Source of the DNA: Pontibacter pamirensis
Lineage (GTDB): Bacteria; Bacteroidota; Bacteroidia; Cytophagales; Hymenobacteraceae
Direction of reading: 5' to 3'
DNA: 64,000 bases
Assembly (NCBI RefSeq): GCF_010015475.1
Contig: NZ_SSNI01000004.1
Span: 186,001-250,000 of the forward strand
This document shows positions 25,863 through 33,495 of the stretch, piece by piece. Within the stretch, counting starts at the first letter, position 1. Each line of letters opens with the position of its first letter. The translations under genes and the position numbers were made by a program. Under the pieces are notes generated by a model. That model made no database searches. It had not been told where the DNA came from and saw only the letters and a list, made by a program, of their open reading frames with translations.

Positions 25863-27560
25863 ATGCAGATGATACCTACCAGAGTAGTGCCTTCTCAACT
25901 TGAAGGCAATTCTGCTTCGTTACAGTATCGTGATGAAAATCGTGTATGGAATGTTATTGTTTGGGCGCTTATTATAACAGGCATATTTCTAAGGCTTTTC
26001 CACTACTTCGATAATAGGTCGTTTTGGATAGATGAGGTGTACTTATCGAGCAGCCTGATACGAATGGGATTTACAGATCTGATGACCCTCCCTCTGGACT
26101 ATGAGCAAAAGGCCCCGATTGGTTTTCTTTGGCTGTCTAAGGTTTCTGTGCTATTCTTTGGAAAGAACGAAATGGCGCTCCGGCTGGTACCGTTGGTTTC
26201 CGGTATCTTATTGCTCTTCGTCTTCCTGCCGGTCGCCCGCTACTTTCTTCGGCCGTTAGGGGTAGTGGTTGCGATAGGAATTATGGCACTTGCACCACCC
26301 CTGGTATACCATGCAGTCGAGGCAAAGCAATATGCCACTGAAGTGCTGACCACTGCTGTAATTCTGTGGCTTTATGTACGATATAATCAGCAGTCGTCTT
26401 TACGGTCTCTGGTGCTGTGGGGGATATGGGGGAGTATTATTTTATGGTTCTCCTACTCTTCTATATTTGTACTGGCGGGGATGGCTTTTGGTATTTGTCT
26501 TTCCTATGTTGTAAGGAAAAAGTGGGCGCTCTTATTCCGGGTATTAGTGCCCTTCTCTATGTGGATGCTCAGCTTTGTCGTTAATTATTATTTTTTTACC
26601 TATAAACATGCACACTCTGAATGGCTGGTTTATTTCTTTCAGCACATGAAGAGTTTCATGCCTTTTCCTCCCGATTCTTTGTCTGATCTTAAGTGGTTTG
26701 CCCGTGCAATAGGCTCTTTGCAGCAATACCCGCTAGGCCTGTCTTACTTCAGCGACGTTAAGTTCGACAACAGGTTATGGCATGTTATTGTAAGGATATC
26801 CCCACTGTCCAACTTGCTGATGGTTATTGGCATTTACCTTTTCTTCAGAAAAGACAAAAAGGTGTTGATGGTGCTGACTTTTCCCTTGCTGTTGGCCCTG
26901 CTTGCATCAGGATTGAAAATGTATCCTTTCTACGACCGGCTCATTTTGTTTCTGGCGCCTTTGCTGGTCTTGTTTGTGGCCCTAGGTTGCGAAAGAGTTG
27001 TTTCCTTCTTTCCTTCCCGTGCGTCTTGGCGCTATGTTATTCCTGCGCTGCTGCTTGTTAGTCCGCTGGCTAGTTCCGCAAAACAGGTTATACATACAGA
27101 TGACTTTGGTGGATATAAGAAAGCAGCTTACAGGGAGGCCCTTCTTTATATAAATGATCATTATCAGGAAGGTGACGCTGTGTATGTGTATTGGAATTTT
27201 ATGTATGCTTACCGGTTCTATAAACAGGTGTCCGACTTAAAATTTAATGCAATCGTAGGGAGTGATGCAAGGAAAGCTTCAAGAAATGCGGATGATTATG
27301 TCAGAAAGTTAGCCCCGGACTTTGAGACCATTACAAAAAGCAGGCGTGTCTGGGTAATACGCGACAACCATAAGAACATAGCTATCGGGGACTTTATAAA
27401 TAAACCTGACTGGTACTATGAAGACGGTGTCAGAGCTGGTTCACTGATCCACCAAAAGATATCGGCTATGGGCAAAGAAATTGATACTCTTCATATTAAT
27501 AACGTTAACGTTAGCTTGATTGACTTATCTGCCAAATCTGGCACCGAAGAAGATAAATAA
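25863..27560 (+). CDS. Glycosyltransferase family 39-like integral membrane protein
   Basis: A 565-residue polytopic protein with about ten or more helices and a C-terminal soluble part of about 140 residues. The first extracytoplasmic loop has RSFWIDEVYLSSSLIRMG, where the D-E pair matches the catalytic acidic motif of ArnT/PMT-type (GT39/GT83) transferases that use polyprenyl-phosphate sugars. Following helices include APIGFLWLSKVSVLFFGKNE, again typical of the family. It probably transfers a sugar to lipid or protein at the periplasmic face. It stands alone with AT-rich flanks. The acceptor and sugar are unknown. Confidence 0.85.
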   Translation: MQMIPTRVVPSQLEGNSASLQYRDENRVWNVIVWALIITGIFLRLFHYFDNRSFWIDEVYLSSSLIRMGFTDLMTLPLDYEQKAPIGFLWLSKVSVLFFGKNEMALRLVPLVSGILLLFVFLPVARYFLRPLGVVVAIGIMALAPPLVYHAVEAKQYATEVLTTAVILWLYVRYNQQSSLRSLVLWGIWGSIILWFSYSSIFVLAGMAFGICLSYVVRKKWALLFRVLVPFSMWMLSFVVNYYFFTYKHAHSEWLVYFFQHMKSFMPFPPDSLSDLKWFARAIGSLQQYPLGLSYFSDVKFDNRLWHVIVRISPLSNLLMVIGIYLFFRKDKKVLMVLTFPLLLALLASGLKMYPFYDRLILFLAPLLVLFVALGCERVVSFFPSRASWRYVIPALLLVSPLASSAKQVIHTDDFGGYKKAAYREALLYINDHYQEGDAVYVYWNFMYAYRFYKQVSDLKFNAIVGSDARKASRNADDYVRKLAPDFETITKSRRVWVIRDNHKNIAIGDFINKPDWYYEDGVRAGSLIHQKISAMGKEIDTLHINNVNVSLIDLSAKSGTEEDK

Positions 27561-27948
27561 AAATATAAGCCAGTCACACTGATAATAAAGTGATGCGCGT
27601 CGTGGCCGTATAGCAATAACTGATGTAGTGGTAATATCCTTCTAGTAAAATCGGATATCTTCCTTGCTTATCATTTCTCTTTCCATCTGTAGTAGTTGTC
27701 CAAATTGATTGGGTTGTAGCAATAATATTCATGATCATGGAATGAATTATTTTGATAAGAAAGGTGAATAGGCCTTTCGTTTATTTGCATTTGAATGTTC
27801 GTAGCAGTAGTATCTTCTAATTTATATGAAAGGCAGACAATTTGGCTGCTTTTATGGCATTGGCTTCTTGTTTGATGACAGCGTAGCTTAATAATATGAA
27901 CTACAACGCCAGGAACTACCTGCGGGGATCCTGGCATAAAATAGAACC
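27561..27948. other. 388-base gap with one doubtful minus-strand frame
   Basis: A minus-strand frame at 27671-27937 (88 codons) has a protein-like second half, for example NIQMQINERPIHLSYQNN and CYNPINLDNYYRWKEK, but its first half is unconvincing and no family fits. It may be a remnant. No clear terminator follows the glycosyltransferase gene and no clear promoter precedes hslV. Confidence 0.3.
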
Positions 27949-28491
27949 ATGACTAAAATAAGATCAACTACTGTGTGTGGTATTTTCCACAATGGCGAAG
28001 TAGCACTTGGAGCCGACGGACAAGCTACAATGGACAAGCACATCGCCAAAAGCAATGTAAAGAAAATCCGCAAGTTGTTGGATGGTAAAATAGTAACAGG
28101 CTTTGCCGGCTCTACTGCAGATGCTTTTACTTTGCTGGAACGATTTGAAGAGAAGCTAGGCGCCTATCAGAGCAACATGAAGCGCGCTGCCATTGAGTTG
28201 GCAAAAGACTGGCGTAAAGACCAGTACCTGCGAAAACTGGAAGCCATGATGGTGGTGGCCAACAAAGATGAACTGCTGATTATTTCAGGAACGGGGGACG
28301 TGCTGGAGCCGGATAACCAGATTGCAGCCATTGGATCTGGGAGTATGTATGCGCACGCTGCCGCTTTGGCACTTAAAAAACATGCGCCGCATTTATCGGC
28401 AGAAGAAATGGTGCGCGAAGCGCTGAACATTGCAGCTGATATTTGTATCTATACTAACCACAACCTGGTGGTAGAGAAGCCGGCTAAATAA
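27949..28491 (+). CDS. hslV: ATP-dependent protease subunit HslV
   Basis: The 180-residue proteolytic subunit of the HslUV (ClpQY) protease. After removal of six residues (MTKIRS) the N-terminal catalytic threonine would be Thr7 (TTVCGIFHNG). The proteasome-beta signatures ALGADGQATMDKHIAK, NVKKIRKL, GFAGSTADAFTLLERFE and GDVLEP are clear. Substrate unfolding needs the ATPase HslU, which is not in this window. The protein is longer at the start than the enterobacterial form, as is usual for this branch. Confidence 0.95.
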   Translation: MTKIRSTTVCGIFHNGEVALGADGQATMDKHIAKSNVKKIRKLLDGKIVTGFAGSTADAFTLLERFEEKLGAYQSNMKRAAIELAKDWRKDQYLRKLEAMMVVANKDELLIISGTGDVLEPDNQIAAIGSGSMYAHAAALALKKHAPHLSAEEMVREALNIAADICIYTNHNLVVEKPAK

Positions 28492-28729
28492 TCCTTTTTT
28501 ACCACCTTCTGATAAAGAAGGAAAATTTAAGATTTCATGAATTTTTCTATGCAATTTGTGTTATGCATCTGAATCCGGAGGTTATAAACCCAGCTATCAT
28601 TCCACCCTCATACCTTTGGTGTTCGAACAGCTGCTGTTTATATGCCGTAAGGTATAAATCATTAAATAATTCATAAATTGCCGAGCCAAGCTGCCAAATA
28701 GAACAGAGATTGGTGCAAAATAATTAACT

Positions 28730-29701
28730 ATGCAGGTAACAGATTTTTTAAAGAAACATTACAAACATTTTAACGCAGCTTCTTTAATTGATGCTGCCGA
28801 AGGTTATAAAACACACCTGAATAACGGTGGTAAAATGCTGGTGACATTGGCAGGTGCTATGTCTACAGCTGAATTAGGTATAATCCTGGCTGAAATGATT
28901 CGGCAGGATAAAGTGCATGCCATCTCCTGTACAGGTGCTAACCTCGAAGAAGATATTTTCAACCTGGTGGCGCACGACTTTTATGAGCGCGTACCACATT
29001 ACCGAGAGCTTTCTGCTGCCGATGAAGAGGAGCTTTTGAGCCGCCACCTGAACCGTGTAACTGATACTTGCATTCCGGAAGAAGAAGCCATGCGCCGCCT
29101 GGAGCACGTTGTGTTGAAGTATTGGGAAAAGGCAGATAAGGCTGGTGAATCTTATTTCCCGCACGAATTCTTTTACCAGATGCTATTATCCGGTGATCTG
29201 GAGCAGTATTACCAGATCGACCCGAAGAACAGCTGGATGCTGGAAGCAGCAAAAAAGAATCTTCCAATCATCTGCCCAGGCTGGGAAGACTCTACTTTAG
29301 GTAACATTTATGCCGGTCATGTTATCAGCGGTGACATCAAGAATGTGCATACCATGAAAACAGGTATACAATACATGATGCAGCTAGCGGACTGGTATAC
29401 AGAAACTGCCAAAGAAGAATCAACAATTGGTTTCTTCCAGATTGGTGGTGGTATTGCCGGTGACTTCCCGATTTGTGTAGTACCAATGCTGCACCAGGAC
29501 TTACAACGTGGGGGAGTCCCGCTTTGGGGTTACTTCGCCCAGATCTCTGACTCCACTACCAGCTATGGTTCTTATTCTGGCGCTGTGCCGAACGAGAAAA
29601 TTACCTGGGGGAAGTTAGGGAAAGACACTCCGAAATTCATGGTTGAGTCTGATGCTACGATTGTGGCGCCACTCATCTTCGCGATTGTATTGGATATGTA
29701 A
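28730..29701 (+). CDS. Deoxyhypusine synthase family protein
   Basis: A 323-residue bacterial member of the deoxyhypusine synthase fold. The NAD-binding GAMSTAELG region, SCTGANLEEDIF, ICPGWEDSTLGN, and the active-site lysine motif ITWGKLG (Lys295) are present; in eukaryotic and archaeal enzymes the equivalent lysine forms the enzyme-butylimine intermediate on spermidine. Bacteria have no eIF5A, so the substrate must differ. Bacterial relatives include homospermidine synthase-like enzymes. A polyamine reaction is a reasonable inference. It sits alone between hslV and the catalase gene. Confidence 0.9.
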   Translation: MQVTDFLKKHYKHFNAASLIDAAEGYKTHLNNGGKMLVTLAGAMSTAELGIILAEMIRQDKVHAISCTGANLEEDIFNLVAHDFYERVPHYRELSAADEEELLSRHLNRVTDTCIPEEEAMRRLEHVVLKYWEKADKAGESYFPHEFFYQMLLSGDLEQYYQIDPKNSWMLEAAKKNLPIICPGWEDSTLGNIYAGHVISGDIKNVHTMKTGIQYMMQLADWYTETAKEESTIGFFQIGGGIAGDFPICVVPMLHQDLQRGGVPLWGYFAQISDSTTSYGSYSGAVPNEKITWGKLGKDTPKFMVESDATIVAPLIFAIVLDM

Positions 29702-29715
29702 TTCCTATCTGATAG

Positions 29716-29771
29716 CACTATAAATGAAAAGCGGCTGCAAGTTATAATGCAGCCGCTTTTCATTTATAGTG
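29716..29771. terminator. Perfect 24 bp bidirectional hairpin
   Basis: Arms 29716-29739 and 29748-29771 are perfectly complementary around an 8-base loop. The GC core (GCGGCTGCA with its complement) is flanked by A-rich and T-rich stem bases. It serves the convergent deoxyhypusine-synthase-like and catalase genes. Confidence 0.88.
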
Positions 29772-29778
29772 TTCATCA

Positions 29779-31986
29779 TTAAGCTGGAACCATCATTTTC
29801 TCTTCGCGGTCCCAGTGGCGATGCTCTTTAATGGCATCTATGAATTTAGTTGCAAACTCTCTTGCTTCTGCGTCATTACCTGCTGTTACAACGCCTTTAT
29901 CAGATTTTACTTTACCTGAAGTTTTATTAGCAAAGTCTACTCCAGGTATATCAGCCTTCTCAAAAAGCGCAATACCTTCTCCGGAGGTGGCAATGGCTTT
30001 GCCGTGTTTAAAGGCTTCATTGATAAAATGCAGGGCATCACCTTCCTTTATCATCGCTTCTATACTCTTCGCACCGTCCGGAATGTAGATAGCATCGTAC
30101 ATAATAGAGCCTGTTGTGATATGGCTCTTGTCTGTTTCCAGCTCTTCTCCCGTGCTGGATTTGATCATACCATGGAATTTAGAAATGAGTTTGGCGTTAG
30201 CTCCGGCTTCTTTTAGCGCCTGTTTTACCTGCATTAATTCGCAGTAATCATACCCATCTTCTATCAATATGCCGACCATTCTCGACTTAGCAGTTCTGAC
30301 TTTGTCTTTCTCCATGCTGACAAATTTCGTCTCTTTAACGGACTTACCGTTTTTCATTTTCTTCGAAGCATCATCGGCTTCATAGTTTCCGGTTGACTCC
30401 TGATTGAAATTTTGGGGAACTTCTACGCCAACTCCTTCTGCCACACGCTGGGCAAAGTCCATGGATACTTTGGAGAAGTGCCCCACCATGCGCTGGCGTA
30501 TTTCTTTCGACATCACTTTACCTAACTCAAAGTGAGCGGCTTTTACAATATGATTCTTCTCCGGCTCTGTCATGGAATTCCAGAACAAAGTAGCCTGGGT
30601 GTAATGGTCGTTGAAGCTTTCGCTGCGGGCACGAATTTTATGCCCTGACACTTTCTCCATATAATGCACGTAAGCACCCTGATTTTCCGGCGCCATCATC
30701 GGGCAACCGCCGCCGATAGAGTTTGGCCAGTAGTTCGCCTTGCCCTTGTTGATGGTTTGGCGCATAAAGCCAGCTCCCTGGTGGTTATGTACAGTAGTGA
30801 CAGGTCGGTTTATCGGCACCTCTCCAAAGTTCGCGCTGTTAAATCGGTTCAGCTGCGTATCAATGTATGAGAAGAGGCGGCCTTGTAGCAGCGGATCATT
30901 CGTTACATCAATACCTGGCACCAGGTTACCCGGGTGGAAAGCCACCTGCTCCGTTTCGGCAAAGAAGTTGTCAGGGTTGCGGTTCAGGACCATCTTACCA
31001 ATTGGCCTCAGTGGCACCAGTTCTTCTGGTATAATCTTAGTGGCGTCCAGCAAATCGAAGTCAAACTTAAACTCATCCTCTTCCTCTACAATCTGAACAC
31101 TTAGTTCGAATTCCGGAAAGTCGCCCATTTCAATGGCTTCCCAAAGGTCACGGCGCAGCCAGTCAGGGTCTTTTCCAGCCAATTTCTGGGCTTCATCCCA
31201 CACAAGGGAGTGGGAGCCAAGTTTTGACCTCCAGTGGAACTTTATGAAACGGGCTTTGCCGGCTTCGTTAATAAAGCGGAAGGTATGCACGCCAAAGCCG
31301 TCCATCATCCGGAAGCTGCGCGGAATCGCACGGTCAGAAAGAACCCACATAATCATGTGGTTAATCTCCGGCATCAGGGAAGCAAAGTCCCAGAAGGTGT
31401 CGTGTGCGGCAGATGCCTGTGGCATCTCATTGTCCGGGTCGGGTTTAATAGCATGCACCAAGTCAGCAAACTTATTAGCATCCTGAATAAAGAAAACAGG
31501 TATATTGTTTCCTACCAGGTCATAGTTTCCTTCTTCTGTATAAAACTTCGTGGCAAAGCCCCGCACATCCCGCACCGTATCAGCAGAGCCTTTGGAGCCT
31601 ACTACGGTAGAGAAACGCACGAACACAGGTGTACGGGTGTTAGGCTCTGTCAGGAACTTCGCCTTCGTGAATTCTTTCATCGAATCATCATAAGCCTGAA
31701 AGTAACCGTGTGCACCCGAACCTCTGGCATGTACCACACGCTCTGGTATAGACTCATGGTCAAAGTGTGTCATTTTCTCCCTGAAGTGAAAGTCCTCCAT
31801 CAGGAGTGGGCCCCGTGGACCTGCCTTGAGATGATCATCCGTGTGGTTTACACGAACCCCCTGGTCGGTAGTCATATACTGGTCCTGCGGATTTTCTCGG
31901 AAGTCTTCCAACTGCTTATCCTTAGAATGTTGGTTTACTTTGGGTTTGTATGCTTTCATTTTACCTTCGTTTTCTTGCTCTTTCAT
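29779..31986 (-). CDS. Large-subunit catalase with C-terminal DJ-1/glutamine amidotransferase-like domain
   Basis: A 735-residue monofunctional haem catalase of the large-subunit clade (HPII/KatE type). The catalytic His lies in ERVVHARGSGAHGYF; the distal Asn in GNNIPVFFIQD; the haem-ligand Tyr in RLFSYIDTQLNR. The classic RFSTVVGSKGSADTVRDVRG block is present. From about residue 570 it has the flavodoxin-like C-terminal domain (SRMVGILIEDGYDYCELM), which has no nucleophile Cys at the expected elbow (ATSGEGIA), so it is not an active protease or amidase. It breaks down hydrogen peroxide in the cytoplasm. No binding site for a peroxide regulator is obvious upstream. Confidence 0.96.
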   Translation of the reverse strand: MKEQENEGKMKAYKPKVNQHSKDKQLEDFRENPQDQYMTTDQGVRVNHTDDHLKAGPRGPLLMEDFHFREKMTHFDHESIPERVVHARGSGAHGYFQAYDDSMKEFTKAKFLTEPNTRTPVFVRFSTVVGSKGSADTVRDVRGFATKFYTEEGNYDLVGNNIPVFFIQDANKFADLVHAIKPDPDNEMPQASAAHDTFWDFASLMPEINHMIMWVLSDRAIPRSFRMMDGFGVHTFRFINEAGKARFIKFHWRSKLGSHSLVWDEAQKLAGKDPDWLRRDLWEAIEMGDFPEFELSVQIVEEEDEFKFDFDLLDATKIIPEELVPLRPIGKMVLNRNPDNFFAETEQVAFHPGNLVPGIDVTNDPLLQGRLFSYIDTQLNRFNSANFGEVPINRPVTTVHNHQGAGFMRQTINKGKANYWPNSIGGGCPMMAPENQGAYVHYMEKVSGHKIRARSESFNDHYTQATLFWNSMTEPEKNHIVKAAHFELGKVMSKEIRQRMVGHFSKVSMDFAQRVAEGVGVEVPQNFNQESTGNYEADDASKKMKNGKSVKETKFVSMEKDKVRTAKSRMVGILIEDGYDYCELMQVKQALKEAGANAKLISKFHGMIKSSTGEELETDKSHITTGSIMYDAIYIPDGAKSIEAMIKEGDALHFINEAFKHGKAIATSGEGIALFEKADIPGVDFANKTSGKVKSDKGVVTAGNDAEAREFATKFIDAIKEHRHWDREEKMMVPA

Positions 31987-32543
31987 GATTTAATTTGGTC
32001 AGGAGGTTATTAGGAATAGTAATTTGTTTCTTAGGTCATAAGACATGTGAGGTTTGATCGTTATTTGGCATAGCGTACAACCAGGTTGATTTTGACTCTA
32101 AATTGTATGATGAAACTACGGGTTTGTAAGGAAGTTTGTTGGATACTTTGATAATTAGGTTGAATTAAAACAATATCAAAATAAGGCTATAGCTATTTCA
32201 TTACAAATTAGTTTTTCTCCTTTTTGTACAAGGCACGTTCAGCAGCAGGAGCTTTGCATAGTTAGGAATGGAAAGGAGAAATAAAGCACTGGTTATCTCC
32301 TATGCTATATTCAGGATGCCAAAAAAAGCAGAATACCTACAGGTATGAAGTGAATACTGGATGTTGTATAGGCACAGGAATAGAATAATTAGTGCTAACC
32401 TAGTTTGGAAACTACATTGGGGTATATAAAATATAGCCTAGTATGCTGATTTGATAAGGAGGACAAAACAGGAAGGAGCAGAACTGTTTCAAGGAAGTTC
32501 TTGAGGTTCCAGTGTGAAAATAAAGAAAAAGTCAATATGCAAA
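31987..32543. other. 557-base gap before catalase and 2H phosphoesterase genes
   Basis: AT-rich sequence between the catalase start and the 2H phosphoesterase stop. I see no gene longer than about 26 codons, no tRNA, no symmetric terminator and no convincing promoter for the catalase gene. Confidence 0.55.
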
Positions 32544-33095
32544 TTAGCTTATCAACTCTCTTTTGCCAAATTGGAATTCATCATCTTTTAGGTAATAATT
32601 CCCGCACTTTTGCATGATAGTTAGATTATTCAGCGTAATCTCCCAATTGAAATTATTTTCGCCCAGGAAATTAAGAACAGGTCCCAGCAATTCAGGAGTC
32701 GTATCGCCTAGTGCTAATGTAATATGAGGCAGCCACAAGTTTGGGTTATAATAGACCCCCATTTCTGTACTCATCTCAGCAATATCGCGGTGCAGGCGGC
32801 TGTGTAAATCGTTTAGTGGCGGCGTGCGCAGCACAGGTATAAAAATGACAGGATTCTTCCCAGGGAAAATTCCTAAGCCCGTAGTCCGGACGGTAATTTT
32901 ACGTGTCTCCAGGCAGGTTAACTCGAGGTATTCTTTTAGTTCCTCCATGTCCGGAACTTCAGCAGTAAGTGCTGTCAGGTGGGGGTAAGGCGTAATATTT
33001 ACACCAGTTAAACCAAATTTATTCTCCAGTTTTGATGTCATTTCCGACACGCGCGCTGAAGTGACACTATCTAAGAGCGAAGTTATCGCAATCAT
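32544..33095 (-). CDS. 2H phosphoesterase (2'-5' RNA ligase/ThpR-like)
   Basis: A 183-residue protein with two H-x-T motifs, HLT at His39 and HIT at His124, the signature of the 2H phosphoesterase superfamily. The repeated beta-alpha layout and the phrases ITVRTTGLGIFPG and WLPHITLALG fit the 2'-5' RNA ligase (LigT/ThpR) or YjcG-like branch. Members act on 2',3'-cyclic phosphates or 2'-5' linked RNA; the true substrate is unknown. A minus-strand TATCTTTG at 33153-33160 may be its -7 box, 58 bases upstream. Confidence 0.82.
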   Translation of the reverse strand: MIAITSLLDSVTSARVSEMTSKLENKFGLTGVNITPYPHLTALTAEVPDMEELKEYLELTCLETRKITVRTTGLGIFPGKNPVIFIPVLRTPPLNDLHSRLHRDIAEMSTEMGVYYNPNLWLPHITLALGDTTPELLGPVLNFLGENNFNWEITLNNLTIMQKCGNYYLKDDEFQFGKRELIS

Positions 33096-33495
33096 AAAGG
33101 TATAGCTTTTAGTACATTCTAACTATTGGCAAAAGATGCTTGTACCATAGCACAAAGATATGAAACGTACCTAATTCATTATTGTTTAGGTGGCGGTGGG
33201 TGAGCAGCAGGAGGCATAGGTTTAATTACCCCCGTGTCACTGTATAAGTTGCAAATTGTTTCAGCCATTCCTGTTAATGGTTTAGAAGATTAAAATTTAC
33301 TTATTTATTTCAGTAATTGCAATAGCCTCAGATGCGTCTCACTAAAAGTGCCTTCTTTCTGTTTCAGCCCCATTACGTTGCCGCTCAGGTTTTCTTTTTA
33401 TGAATCAAAGCCTTATTGCACCTTCAGAGGCGTTGCTGTGTTTTTCAGAGAAGCACAAAATTAAGTACCTTTGTTTTTTCAGCATAAGCTATCAC
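33096..33495. other. 400-base intergenic region with promoter candidates
   Basis: It holds the -7 candidate for the 2H phosphoesterase gene (33153-33160, minus) and the ABC-F promoter (near 33466). A 29-codon minus-strand frame at 33179-33268 (MAETICNLYSDTGVIKPMPP then a Pro-rich end) looks protein-like but has no family. The plus-strand frame open from 33400 is upstream extension of the ABC-F frame, not a real start. Confidence 0.45.
33466..33473 (+). promoter_or_regulatory. -7 box of the ABC-F gene
   Basis: TACCTTTG at 33466-33473, with a T run about 20 bases upstream, fits the TAnnTTTG pattern. It lies inside the longest open frame, so translation must start downstream, at ATG 33496. This decides the start of the ABC-F gene. 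Confidence 0.6.

Noticed and set aside
31234..32013. A 259-codon plus-strand frame
   Set aside because: It overlaps the catalase gene in the opposite direction and has no family features; the catalase motifs are clear, so this is a shadow.
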